Source: Streptomyces sp. NBC_01260 (GTDB lineage Bacteria; Actinomycetota; Actinomycetes; Streptomycetales; Streptomycetaceae). From it: a stretch of DNA of 64,000 nt. The position numbers were made by a program, and so were the translations under genes. Numbering within the stretch: the stretch's first letter is position 1; each line of letters opens with the position of its first letter. Below the pieces are notes generated by a model. It saw only the letters and a list, made by a program, of their open reading frames with translations, had not been told where the DNA came from and did no database searches. The DNA is taken from the NCBI RefSeq assembly GCF_036226405.1, contig NZ_CP108465.1, forward strand, positions 62,001-126,000. The letters are read 5' to 3'. Below, piece after piece: positions 33,355 through 42,045 of this stretch.

Positions 33355-34760
33355 ACCGGAAACCCGCCGATCTCGTGGTGAGCGGGCGACTCGTCACGCC
33401 CACGGGAGTACGGCCGGGCGCGGTCCTCGTCTCCGCGGGCCGTATCGCCGCCGTCACCGGCCTCACTGCCATCGACGAGGCCGCCCCGGGCGTGCCACAC
33501 CTCGACGCCGGCGACGCCTACGTCCTGCCCGGACTCATCGACTCGCACGTGCACTTCCGCACCCCGGGCCTGGAACACAAGGAGGACTGGGAGCACGCCG
33601 GCCGGGCCGCGGTGGCCGGCGGCTTCACCACGGTCATCGACATGCCGAACACGCGGCCCCCGGGGCTGTCGCCGGAGGCGATAGCGGCGAAGGCCGCACT
33701 GGTGGCCGGGTCCTCGCTGGTCGACTACCGGTTCCATATGGGCGCCGATCCGGACCGGCCAGAACTGCTCGCCGACCTCGATCCCGCGATCGCCACCAGC
33801 GCCAAGGTGTTCATGGCCGGGCACCAGACCGCACCCACGGTCGTGCGGGACGCGGAACGGCTGGAGAAGATCTTCGCCGCCGCGGCCGTCGGCGGGGTCC
33901 GACTGGTGCTGCACGCCGAACGGGACACCCTGTTCACGATGCTCGACGACTGGCGGGGCCGGCTTCGGGACCACCACGCCTACGAACGGTCCCGGCCCCG
34001 CAGCGGGGGCATCGCGGCCGTGGCCGAGGTCATCGAGCTCGTACACCGGCACGGAACGCAGGCGCACATCCTGCATGTGTCCAGCGCGGAAGAGGCCGAC
34101 CTGCTCGCGGCCGCGAGCGACGCCGGACTCCCCGTCACCTACGAAGTGACCGGGCACCACCTGTCGTTCACCGACCAGGACACCCTGCGGACCGGAGCGC
34201 GTACCCGTCTTTCGCCGGCCATCCGCTCCGCCGCCGACCAGGACCGGCTCTGGGCGGCCCTGCGCGGCGGCGAGGTCGCCGCACTGGGTAGTGACCACGC
34301 TCCGCACACCATGGCGGAGAAGCTCCTGCCGGTCCCGGACGCTCCGCCCGGGATTCCCGGCGTGCAGGAGCTCGCCGTCGCCGTCTGGACCGGGATGCGC
34401 CGACGCTGGCCGGACGAGTCCAGCGATGTGGCGATCGCGCGACTCGTCGATCATCTGGCGGCCGGGCCGGCCGAGCTGTTCCGGCTGCCGGGCAAGGGGC
34501 GTCTGGAGCCGGGCGCCGACGCGGACCTGACGGTCTTCGGTCCGGACGACTCCTGGATGCTCTCCGCGTACGACGTACAGTCCAAATGCGGCTGGTCGGC
34601 CTACGAGGGATGGACGATGGCTGGCCGGGTGCGGACCACGATCAGGGCGGGTGAGGTGGTCTGGGACGCGAACGAGCAGAAGGCCGGCAGTCCCACCGGA
34701 CGCTGGCTCCCGGCCGGACCACCGGGGCGAGGTCTCACCGCGGACAGCGGCCGCGCCTGA
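33342..34760 (+). CDS. Dihydroorotase/hydantoinase-like cyclic amidohydrolase
   Basis: Binuclear-metal amidohydrolase of 472 residues able to close or open cyclic imides, ureides or hydantoins. All metal ligands of the dihydroorotase/allantoinase group are visible: His69 and His71 in DSHVHFRTPG, the Lys155 that would be carbamylated in SAKVFMAGH, His191 in LVLHAE, His245 in AHILHVSS and Asp318 in ALGSDHAPH. So it should be active. The ATG at 33342 lies inside the flavoprotein gene (13-base overlap). It is the last gene of the amidotransferase operon. A housekeeping pyrC or allantoinase is unlikely here because no pyrimidine or purine genes are near. Most telling is its pairing with an amide-forming enzyme. 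Confidence 0.9.
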   Translation: MGELNRKPADLVVSGRLVTPTGVRPGAVLVSAGRIAAVTGLTAIDEAAPGVPHLDAGDAYVLPGLIDSHVHFRTPGLEHKEDWEHAGRAAVAGGFTTVIDMPNTRPPGLSPEAIAAKAALVAGSSLVDYRFHMGADPDRPELLADLDPAIATSAKVFMAGHQTAPTVVRDAERLEKIFAAAAVGGVRLVLHAERDTLFTMLDDWRGRLRDHHAYERSRPRSGGIAAVAEVIELVHRHGTQAHILHVSSAEEADLLAAASDAGLPVTYEVTGHHLSFTDQDTLRTGARTRLSPAIRSAADQDRLWAALRGGEVAALGSDHAPHTMAEKLLPVPDAPPGIPGVQELAVAVWTGMRRRWPDESSDVAIARLVDHLAAGPAELFRLPGKGRLEPGADADLTVFGPDDSWMLSAYDVQSKCGWSAYEGWTMAGRVRTTIRAGEVVWDANEQKAGSPTGRWLPAGPPGRGLTADSGRA

Positions 34761-34804
34761 CACCCCGTCGGGACGTGGCTACGGGGACGAGCCCGGGCAC
34801 CGGG

Positions 34805-34837
34805 GCTCGGGGGCGGCCGGTCGCGCCTCCCCCGAGC
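34805..34837. terminator. Hairpin between convergent operons
   Basis: Arms 34805-34813 and 34829-34837 give 9 perfect pairs, extendable past one mismatch. Located in the 86-bp gap between the cyclic amidohydrolase (+) and an ATP-grasp gene (-). Confidence 0.65.
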
Positions 34838-34846
34838 ACCCCGCGA

Positions 34847-36136
34847 TCAGCCCAGTCCCGCCCGGGCCTGCGGGGTGTCCCCCGACCCGTCCGAGAGACC
34901 GGCGTCCGTCGTGGCGCGCAACAGCGAGCGCACAAGGGCGATCCGGCGGTCCACTTCCTCTTCGGACGCGGCGTCGATGACGACATGACCGTGCCGGCTC
35001 CCGGAGTTCTTGATTTCCGGGACCGTGTCGCCCGGTGCGAAGGGGAACTTCAGTTCGTGCACGAACGGCAGCGCCCGGATGTCGTCCAGCCCCTCCACAG
35101 ACACGAGCCGCCCGGGCGGGAGCTGGAAGAAGGAGACACACCCCACCCGATGAGCGGTGTTCACCTGGACCGGCTTGCCGGCGAGTGCGCGAAACATGGC
35201 CGCTTCGATGTCGTACCCGGACGCGAGCGCGATGGCCCGATGGATTCGGTCGCCCGGGGCGCGGGTCTGCGACTCGACGATCCTCGGTCCGTCCGCTGTC
35301 AGGATGACCTCCGTGTGCGCCGGGCCGAACCGGTAACCGGCCTCGTCCAGGAACCGCACCACCAGATCGGCGACGGCCGCCCGGTCCGGCTCGGTCAGGG
35401 ACGCGGGGTGCACGTGCGCGATCTCAGTGAAGCCGGGCGGCGGTGTCTTGCGCTTGGACGTGATGCCCACGAGATGGTGGGTGCCCTGCGCCGTCAGCGT
35501 CTCGACGCTGAACTCCGGCCCGCGCAGGTACTCCTCGATCAGCACGGGACCCGTGTAGCGCTGGTCGGCGAGCTGCTCCTCCCACTCGTCCAGGTCCCGG
35601 GCCTCGTGGACGAGTCGTACGCCGCGGCTGCCGGAGAGCAGGGCCGGCTTGGCCACGACGGGCAGTTCGAGCCGGGACAGCAAGGACCGGACCTCGTGCG
35701 CCGACGCGGCCGCGGTGGCACGCACCGGCGACAGACCGCGCTCGCGCAGCAGTTGCCGCATCGCCGTCTTGTCGTTGATGACGCGTAGTGCCTCAGGCGG
35801 ATTGAGGGCGAGACCGTGGGCGTGCGCCTCCTCGCAGACCGGCAGCTGGGTGTCCTCGTTGCCCAGGTGCAGCACGTGCGCGACGCCCAGCCGTATGGCC
35901 GTGCCGGCCACCAGGCGGCGCAGCCCGGCGACGTCCCGGAAGTCGGTGAACAGGAGTTCCTCGGAGTACCGGGCGACCTCCTCCCGGTGGTCGTCCGGGA
36001 TGCGCTCCGGGTCCCAGATGGAGAAGACCCGGAAGCCCTCCTCGGTGGCCTTGCGTACATAGGCTCGCCATGGCATGACCATGAGGATCTTGTTGTTCAA
36101 CGTGGTGTTCCCCTCACTGATGCGGGCCGCACTCAT
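34847..36136 (-). CDS. ATP-grasp ligase 1
   Basis: Carboxylate-amine (or thiol) ligase of about 429 residues acting through an acyl phosphate. After an N-terminal Rossmann-like part (NNKILMVMPW) come the ATP-binding VVAKPALLSGSRGVRLV with its Lys, GPVLIEEYLRGPEFSVE, and the metal-site region HTEVILTADGPRIVESQTRAPGDRI. The usual Asn of the E-x-N metal motif is Gln. ATG 36136 overlaps the exporter stop (ATGA), giving MSAARISEGN; a TTG at 36100, preceded by GAGGGGA and directly before NNKILMV, is a strong rival start. Last gene of a leftward AraC-exporter-ligase operon. Likely makes a peptide or amide bond, since no NRPS is present. Substrates unknown. Confidence 0.86.
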   Translation of the reverse strand: MSAARISEGNTTLNNKILMVMPWRAYVRKATEEGFRVFSIWDPERIPDDHREEVARYSEELLFTDFRDVAGLRRLVAGTAIRLGVAHVLHLGNEDTQLPVCEEAHAHGLALNPPEALRVINDKTAMRQLLRERGLSPVRATAAASAHEVRSLLSRLELPVVAKPALLSGSRGVRLVHEARDLDEWEEQLADQRYTGPVLIEEYLRGPEFSVETLTAQGTHHLVGITSKRKTPPPGFTEIAHVHPASLTEPDRAAVADLVVRFLDEAGYRFGPAHTEVILTADGPRIVESQTRAPGDRIHRAIALASGYDIEAAMFRALAGKPVQVNTAHRVGCVSFFQLPPGRLVSVEGLDDIRALPFVHELKFPFAPGDTVPEIKNSGSRHGHVVIDAASEEEVDRRIALVRSLLRATTDAGLSDGSGDTPQARAGLG

Positions 36137-37431
36137 GTCTGCTGCGTGTTTTCCTGGACGGCGGCGGGCTGCGGGACGGCCGCACGGGCGTCGCGCTCGC
36201 GGAAGAGCGACCAGTAGATGAGGAGCGCGCCCACTCCGAAGAGCCCGAACAGTAGGCTCATCCCGACCGCCGGGATCAGTACGCCGAGGGCCAGGCACAG
36301 CGAGGCGACGACCATCCCCAGCTGCACGTTGATCTGGTAGACGGCCATGTACCTGCTGCGGTCGTCTGCGGGCACCAGGTCAGCCAGCAGGACCTGCCGG
36401 ATCGGCACCGACATGATCTCGCCGACGGTGAGCACCACCGCTGCGGCGAGCAGCAGCCAGGGCGCGTTGCTCGCCCCCCACACCATGTATCCGGCCGTGA
36501 AGAGCACGATGCCGCCGAAGATCCGCTGCCGGTCCGACAGCCGGCCGAACAGCCACGCGGCGAACAGTGCCAGACAGACCACGATGAGGGTGTTCGCCGC
36601 CCGCAGGATGCCGAGCATCTCGACACCGTCGACGGTCGGCCGCCACGGCCCGAAGCTCAGCAACTGCTGCCGCTCGAAGTCCGTGCTGAGGCGTACGGCG
36701 ATGTAGTACGAGATCTGGATCTCGACGCTGCGGATCAGCAGGGCGGACAGGACCAGGCGGGCCAGGACGCTGTCGCGCAGCGCCGTCGTGTAACCGCCCA
36801 GCAGCGACCTGAGCCGGCCGCGGGCCCGAGGGTCCCGTGCCGTACCGGTGCGGTCGCTCGGCGCGGTCTCGCTGATCGCCACCAGGGTGATCAGCGCGAT
36901 GACGCCGGCCAGCACGGCGGCGCCGAGGAGGAGCTGGAAGAAGAACGCGCCGAAGGCGAAGCCGCCGACGAGGGAACCCAGGAGGAACGCCAGGTTGATC
37001 GACCAGTAGTTGATCGTGTAGATCTGCTCGCGCGTCTTCGGCGTGGAGATGTCCACCATCATCGCGTCGTTGGCCGGCACAGCGATACCGAAGAGGCTGG
37101 TGCTGAGCAGGTAGCAGCAGAAGGTCACGGTTCCCGAGTGCCACCACGGAGAGTTGGCCAGCGCGAGCAGGACGAGGGCGGCGGCGCTGCCGATCTCGCC
37201 GAGCAGGAGGGTGGGGCGCCGGCCGAGGGTGTCGGACATGTGGCCCCCGATGAACGTGCACCCGACGACGGCGACGGCGATCGCGAACGTCATGAGTCCG
37301 GCCGTTGCGGCACCGTACAGATGGGAGAAGTGGATCACCATCAGCGGGGCGAGCATGATGTCCAGGAACTTCCGGACGAACCCGACTCCGATGCGCAGCT
37401 TCACGTTCCGGTGTATGCCGGCAGGGATCAT
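36133..37431 (-). CDS. MFS transporter
   Basis: 432-residue 12-helix major facilitator protein: VRKFLDIMLAPLMVIHF helix, GGHMSDTLGRRPTLLLGE (motif A), then repeated hydrophobic helices and a charged central loop (SDRTGTARDPRARGRLRSL). It does not resemble the 14-helix exporter at 2121. The ATG at 37431 overlaps the AraC stop and its own stop overlaps the ligase start. Position between a regulator and a ligase suggests export of a small amide product or precursor, and self-protection. Similar regulator/exporter/ATP-grasp groupings occur in small-peptide antibiotic clusters. Direction and substrate of transport are not provable from sequence. Confidence 0.9.
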   Translation of the reverse strand: MIPAGIHRNVKLRIGVGFVRKFLDIMLAPLMVIHFSHLYGAATAGLMTFAIAVAVVGCTFIGGHMSDTLGRRPTLLLGEIGSAAALVLLALANSPWWHSGTVTFCCYLLSTSLFGIAVPANDAMMVDISTPKTREQIYTINYWSINLAFLLGSLVGGFAFGAFFFQLLLGAAVLAGVIALITLVAISETAPSDRTGTARDPRARGRLRSLLGGYTTALRDSVLARLVLSALLIRSVEIQISYYIAVRLSTDFERQQLLSFGPWRPTVDGVEMLGILRAANTLIVVCLALFAAWLFGRLSDRQRIFGGIVLFTAGYMVWGASNAPWLLLAAAVVLTVGEIMSVPIRQVLLADLVPADDRSRYMAVYQINVQLGMVVASLCLALGVLIPAVGMSLLFGLFGVGALLIYWSLFRERDARAAVPQPAAVQENTQQT

Positions 37432-38369
37432 GGGTGCCTCGAGTTCTTGAGGGGACGGCCAACAGAGCCGGCATCCGAGCCGATTCCGTCCGACCCGGTC
37501 TGCGGTCGGACGGGAGGGGGGAGGGAACGCAGAACCGGCAGCGCGAACAGGATCGGGGGATCGGTCGGTCTGCTGGGGCGCAGGCGCATCGATACGCGAA
37601 GGGGCGAGCGTGCGCCGACCGTCACGGAGTCGCGCCGGTCCACGAACAGCATCGGGTCAGTGCGCCGGTCCGGGCGGGTGGTGCGCGTGGCCGCGACGGC
37701 ATGGACGAACCACGTGCCGTGCGGCACACCGGACAGGACGCAGCGCAGGGGGTGGTCGCCGGCCGCATCGATGATCTTCGCGGCGACCGGCGGGCTCTGC
37801 AGGATGGGGGAGGGGAAGATCCCCATGTACACGCGCAGGGCCGGGCACGCGCTGGGAAAGGAGATTGTCACGGCCGCCGTGCCGTGTGATGCCTGCACCT
37901 CGTCCTTGGGCAGGGTCGGATTGAGCGCGGTGCCCCTCACGAGGTGACGGAACTGGCTCGGGGGCATTCCGACGCTCTGCGTGAAGTAGTTCGTGAACGA
38001 CCCGAGGCTCTGGTATCCGACGGCGAACGAGATCTCTGTGATCGTCCTCGATGTGGTGGTCAGCAGACGCTTCGCCTGATGGATGCGGACAGCGGAGAGG
38101 AACCGGCCGGGGGTCACGCCGGTGATTTCCCGAAAGGTCCGGGCGAAGTGGAAGCGGCTGAGCAGAGCGCTCTTCGAGAGCTCGTCCAGCGAGACCGGCT
38201 CGCTGTACCGCTCCCAGATGTATTCGATGGCACGTTCTATGGCTTCACGAATGGCACCGTTGCGGGCTTCGGGCACGACCTGGCGCCTGTCTGCTGTCAC
38301 GGCCACCAAGGTGCGCCGCCCCGGTTGGGTACGGCTCGCACCGCACTCGAACCGCGGTAGGGCGACCAC
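37428..38369 (-). CDS. AraC-family transcriptional regulator with N-terminal HTH
   Basis: 313 residues. The two helix-turn-helix units of AraC/XylS proteins lie near the N-terminus (about 40-140): SLDELSKSALLSRFHFARTFREITGVTPGRFL and ITEISFAVGYQSLGSFTNYFTQSVGMPPSQFRHL. About 170 residues follow, first beta-rich (AAVTISFPSACPALRVYMGIF), then a low-complexity Arg/Pro tail (RPSRPTDPP) ending SVGRPLKNSRHP. Most family members have the sensor first, so this order is less usual. The GTG at 38369 is the longest start; later GTGs are possible. First gene of the leftward regulator-exporter-ligase operon, divergent from the PLP enzyme gene at 38504, and probably controls both. Confidence 0.88.
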   Translation of the reverse strand: MVALPRFECGASRTQPGRRTLVAVTADRRQVVPEARNGAIREAIERAIEYIWERYSEPVSLDELSKSALLSRFHFARTFREITGVTPGRFLSAVRIHQAKRLLTTTSRTITEISFAVGYQSLGSFTNYFTQSVGMPPSQFRHLVRGTALNPTLPKDEVQASHGTAAVTISFPSACPALRVYMGIFPSPILQSPPVAAKIIDAAGDHPLRCVLSGVPHGTWFVHAVAATRTTRPDRRTDPMLFVDRRDSVTVGARSPLRVSMRLRPSRPTDPPILFALPVLRSLPPPVRPQTGSDGIGSDAGSVGRPLKNSRHP

Positions 38370-38503
38370 GGCACGGCGGGTGTCAGCAATTTGGGATATG
38401 TCTCACGCCGGGGCTCCTCCCATGCTGTGAAGCATGCAAGAACCCGCCTCCCCCGCTACAGAGGACGCCGCCCGCGTGAACGAGGCGGCGGAGAGGAAGT
38501 CTC
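38370..38503. promoter_or_regulatory. Divergent promoter region, AraC / PLP enzyme operon
   Basis: 134-bp gap between divergent operons; a natural AraC-type operator site. A GAGAGGAAG ribosome site precedes the rightward ATG. No symmetric operator was picked out with confidence. Confidence 0.5.
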
Positions 38504-39550
38504 ATGGATGACGTGCGGAGAATTCTGGCCCCGGTGGTGGACGAGCTGCTGAAACCGTTCAGCCACGTCGCCGATTCCGAACTGCAGAGCGTCGACGCCA
38601 TTCATGAGCGCTATCCCGGGCTGGCGAGATTCCGGGAACGGCTCGGGGACACGCCCCTCATCGAGGTCCCGACGGCGCCCGGCGGCGCGAGCATTCTCGC
38701 GAAGTGCGAATGGGGAAATCCGGCGGGCTCGGTCAAGGACCGAGTGGCCTACGCGCTGGTGTGCGATGCCATCAGGCGCCACGGCAACCGGCCGGCGGAG
38801 GACCTTCGACTGGTGGAGTACTCGGGCGGGAACCTGGGCCTGGCACTGTCCTATCTGTGCGCGGAGGCGGAGATTCCGCTGAACCTGGTCGTGGCGTCCT
38901 TCACGTCGGACAGCGTGCTGGACACCCTGCGGTCGCGCGGGACCGCGGTGGACATCGCCCCGGAGGAGGAGGGCTTCCTCGGCACGATCCGGCAGGCGCT
39001 GCGTATCGCGGACGAGGACAGCTCCCGGCAGCTGCTGTTCCAGCACGTCAACCCCGCCAACCTGACCATGCATCAGGCGACCACGGGCACGGAGATCGTC
39101 CGGCAGCTCGACGGCCGCATCCCGCACACCTGGGTCGCCGCCATCGGAACCGGCGGCACCCTCATCGGCGTCCTGAACATGCTGCGCACCGTCAACCCCG
39201 GCGTCCGGGCGGTGGGCGTCACGCCTGCCGAATCCCCGTACGGGCACGGCGGCGCCCCGGCGACCCCCCGCGGACTGTGCGGCACCGGAGGACTCGGCTA
39301 CGGCCTCAAGCAGCCGTTCGTGAAGGCGTACGAGAACGACGTCGCCGCGCACCGGCAGGTCTCCTATCCCGAAGCACTCGAGGGCGCCGCGGAGTTCTAC
39401 AGCCTCACCGGCACCCGGATCGGCACCTCCGCCTCGGCGAACTGGCTGGTCGCGCGCAGGATCGCCGCACAGCTGCCCTCGGACCAGGTGGTGGTGACCC
39501 TGTTCGCCGACGCCGGGAACCCCGAGCAGTGGGAAGAGGTGGGCGCGTGA
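38504..39550 (+). CDS. Cysteine synthase-like PLP enzyme 1
   Basis: Fold-type II PLP enzyme of 348 residues related to cysteine synthase, SbnA and O-ureidoserine synthase. An extra 45-residue N-terminal helix region precedes LGDTPLIEVPTAP. The PLP Lys lies in NPAGSVKDRVAYAL, the Asn loop is YSGGNLGLALSYL (normally SGNTG), and the phosphate cup is AIGTGGTLIGV. Such enzymes replace the beta-substituent of O-acetyl- or O-phosphoserine by a nucleophile. It begins the rightward operon 38504-44640 and overlaps the O-methyltransferase (GTGA). The altered Asn loop and N-terminal extension set it apart from the more ordinary copy at 43711. Nucleophile unknown; ammonia, an amino acid or a heterocycle are possible. 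Confidence 0.85.
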   Translation: MDDVRRILAPVVDELLKPFSHVADSELQSVDAIHERYPGLARFRERLGDTPLIEVPTAPGGASILAKCEWGNPAGSVKDRVAYALVCDAIRRHGNRPAEDLRLVEYSGGNLGLALSYLCAEAEIPLNLVVASFTSDSVLDTLRSRGTAVDIAPEEEGFLGTIRQALRIADEDSSRQLLFQHVNPANLTMHQATTGTEIVRQLDGRIPHTWVAAIGTGGTLIGVLNMLRTVNPGVRAVGVTPAESPYGHGGAPATPRGLCGTGGLGYGLKQPFVKAYENDVAAHRQVSYPEALEGAAEFYSLTGTRIGTSASANWLVARRIAAQLPSDQVVVTLFADAGNPEQWEEVGA

Positions 39551-40641
39551 CCACCACGCCCGACGGGCCGCGGACGGAGTCCGCGCGGGTCCTGGAGCAG
39601 TTCCGGGATCTCGCGGTCGGCCCGACCCGGTTCATGACCGTTCACGCCTGCTACGAGCTCGGGATTCTGGACCGGCTCCGCAAGAGCGACGGCACCGCGC
39701 TGTCGGCCGCGGATCTCGCCGAGGCGAGCGGTGTCCGGCCGGATGCCGTCGAGCAACTGCTGCATCTGCTGGTCAAGGAAGACTTCATCGCGTACGACGC
39801 GGATACCGGCGGATACCGCGCAGTGGGTCTCGCCCGCCTCTCCGACGACGAATTCGCCCGGGCCATGCGCCTGATGTCCATGATCAAGGAAGTCTGTCTG
39901 CGGCAGCTCTACTACCTTCCCGACAGCGTACGGACAGGCAAGGTCGTGGGCCTGGAGAAGATTTTCGGGTTCCACGGCGATCTGTACGAGGCGTGCGCCG
40001 GGCACGAGGAACTCCGTGGTGCCTGGTCCGAGATGATGGACCAGACGACATCCCTCATCGACCCCTGGTTCTTCGAGAACGTCGATATCCCGTCCGGCAC
40101 CAAGGTGCTTGACCTGGCCGGCCACACCGGCCTCGGTGCGATCCTCACCTGCAAGTACAACCCGGAGAAGAACCTCGAAGTGGCCTGCTTCGACTTTCCG
40201 GAGAAGCGGGACGACGCGCTGGAGAACTTCCGCGCGCATGGTGTCGAGGATTCCTGCACCTTCATCGGCGGCGACGTGTACGAGGGTCTGCCCAAAGGCT
40301 TCGGAGCCGTTCTGGTCAAGCACTTCCTGGACCAGCTGGGCAAGGAGAACGTGTTCCGGGTGCTGCGCGCCGTCTACGACTGCCTGGAACCCGGAGGCCG
40401 GATCTACGCCCTGGTGCCGACCTATCCCGAGAATGTCAGGGAATCGAGTCAGGCGGACTTCTTCCCTGCCTACTTCCTCGGCTGCAGCACGGCCGAAGGC
40501 GGCCCGCAGAAGGCCTCCACGTACAAGCAGTGGATGGAGGAATGCGGATTCACCGACGTCGAGACGATCACGCATGGGGCGGACGAGCGGCCACCCGAGA
40601 TGATTCATGTCCACAGTCTTCTGTGCGGAGTGAAGGGTTAG
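39547..40641 (+). CDS. SAM-dependent O-methyltransferase-like protein
   Basis: 364 residues with the layout of class I small-molecule methyltransferases having an N-terminal winged-helix dimerisation domain (ACYELGILDRLRKSDGTALSAADLAEASG, about 30-105) and a C-terminal SAM fold: TKVLDLAGHTGLGAILTCKY (motif I, less glycine-rich than DxGGGxG), VACFDFPEK, CTFIGGDVYEGLPKG, and VLRAVYDCLEPGGRIYAL. The end (EECGFTDVETITHGADERPPEMIHVHSLLCGVK) fits the family. The GTG at 39547 overlaps the PLP gene. It lies inside the amino-acid operon, so it may methylate that unit rather than the sugar; either is possible. Motif I divergence is a reason for caution about catalysis. Confidence 0.85.
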   Translation: MTTTPDGPRTESARVLEQFRDLAVGPTRFMTVHACYELGILDRLRKSDGTALSAADLAEASGVRPDAVEQLLHLLVKEDFIAYDADTGGYRAVGLARLSDDEFARAMRLMSMIKEVCLRQLYYLPDSVRTGKVVGLEKIFGFHGDLYEACAGHEELRGAWSEMMDQTTSLIDPWFFENVDIPSGTKVLDLAGHTGLGAILTCKYNPEKNLEVACFDFPEKRDDALENFRAHGVEDSCTFIGGDVYEGLPKGFGAVLVKHFLDQLGKENVFRVLRAVYDCLEPGGRIYALVPTYPENVRESSQADFFPAYFLGCSTAEGGPQKASTYKQWMEECGFTDVETITHGADERPPEMIHVHSLLCGVKG

Positions 40642-40644
40642 CCG

Positions 40645-42045
40645 GTGAAGAAACGCATCCTGCTGGTGCACAGCCGGTCCGGTCCGCCCCTCGACTTCGC
40701 GCTGCGCCGGCTGGCAGCCAGAGCAGAAGTCCACGTGCTCGCGTTCCATCCGCTGCCGGCCGGAGCGGAGGAGTACTGCGCCTCGGTCATCCCCGCCCAC
40801 GAACGGCGGCTGAAGGGGGACGCATTGGTCGACGCCATCGTGGAGGCGGCCGGCCGGGTCGGCGCGGACGCGCTGTGCGGCCTGTCGGAGTACACGGTGG
40901 TCCCGGTGGCGGAGGCGGCCGAACGCCTGGGTCTTCCCGGCCCGGGCCCGGTGGCAGCGGCATCACGCGACAAGCGGCTGATGCGGGCTGCGTGGGAGAA
41001 GGCCGGCGTGCCGCAGCCGGCGTACCGGACAGTGGCCTCGGCGGCCGACCTGCACCGGGCGTTCGACGAGCTGCAGCCCCCTCTGCTGCTGAAGTCGGCG
41101 TGGGGCGCCGGCTCGACCGCGCAGCTCGTCGTCTCCCGTGAGGAGGAGATCGATCCGGCGTGGGAGGAGGTGACGGCGGTGATGACGGCAGCCGACGCGG
41201 CCGGTGTCGTGATGCTGGAGGTACCGGGTGCCGAGGACGACTTCCTCGTCGAGGAGATCATCCCTGGCACGACACAGTCCTGGTGGGCGGACGACAGCGG
41301 CTACGGCGACTATCTGAGCGTCGAGGGCATAGTCATCGAGGGCGAGTACCACCCGGTCTGCATCACATCGCGGCTGCCGACGATCCCGCCCTTCATGGAG
41401 CTCTGCAACATAGCGCCGTGCGAACTCGCCGGACCGCTCCAGCGCGAGATCGAATCAGTGGCGCGCGCCGCGGTCGACGCCCTCGGGCTGCGGACCTGCG
41501 GTACGCATACGGAGATCAAGCTGATGCGGGACGGAGGGCTCGCACTCATCGAGTCCGCCGCGCGCTTCGGCGGCGCCGCGATCCTTGCCCAGATCGAGCA
41601 CGTCTACGGCTGCGACCTGGTCGGCACTCTGGCGGACGCGCTGCTCGGGCTCCCGACGGACCCTCCCGTTTCCATGCTGGCCCAGGGCGACGCCACCGGC
41701 GCCGCGTGCACGTTGTCCCTCCTGGCGACGAACGCGGTGGGACAGCCGTGGTCGAGGGACCTGATCTGGGACACCCACGTGGTCGACTGGCCGTCCCTGG
41801 TGACGCCCGGCACGACCATCGAGACCGTGCCGGGACTGACGATCGCGGACGGGACGCCCATGCCGAAGTACGAACGCAGCGGCGGAAAGATGGTGCTCGG
41901 CGGAGTCCTCTACCTGAAGTCGCCGGACTCCAAGACGCTCCTGCACGACGCCTACACGGTCCTGAACGGCCTGGAGGACGCCCTGGCACGGGGATGGCAG
42001 CAGGCCGGCGGCAGTGGGGGACACGAGCAGGGGACGAGCGAATGA
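40645..42045 (+). CDS. ATP-grasp ligase 2
   Basis: 466-residue ATP-grasp ligase. It starts MKKRILLVHSRSGPPLDFALRRLA; after PGPGPVAAASRDKRLMR (the helix common to these ligases) comes the ATP site PLLLKSAWGAGSTAQLVV with its Lys, the DDFLVEEIIPGTTQSW box and the metal region GTHTEIKLMRDGGLALIESAARFGG. The Asn expected in the E-x-N metal motif is Ala. A C-terminal part of about 130 residues follows, with a GKMVLGGVLYLKSPD stretch. The GTG at 40645 is 3 bp past the methyltransferase stop, with GGAGTGAAGGG as ribosome site. It overlaps the TauD gene (ATGA). Likely activates a carboxylate for amide formation in the operon product. Confidence 0.87.
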   Translation: MKKRILLVHSRSGPPLDFALRRLAARAEVHVLAFHPLPAGAEEYCASVIPAHERRLKGDALVDAIVEAAGRVGADALCGLSEYTVVPVAEAAERLGLPGPGPVAAASRDKRLMRAAWEKAGVPQPAYRTVASAADLHRAFDELQPPLLLKSAWGAGSTAQLVVSREEEIDPAWEEVTAVMTAADAAGVVMLEVPGAEDDFLVEEIIPGTTQSWWADDSGYGDYLSVEGIVIEGEYHPVCITSRLPTIPPFMELCNIAPCELAGPLQREIESVARAAVDALGLRTCGTHTEIKLMRDGGLALIESAARFGGAAILAQIEHVYGCDLVGTLADALLGLPTDPPVSMLAQGDATGAACTLSLLATNAVGQPWSRDLIWDTHVVDWPSLVTPGTTIETVPGLTIADGTPMPKYERSGGKMVLGGVLYLKSPDSKTLLHDAYTVLNGLEDALARGWQQAGGSGGHEQGTSE

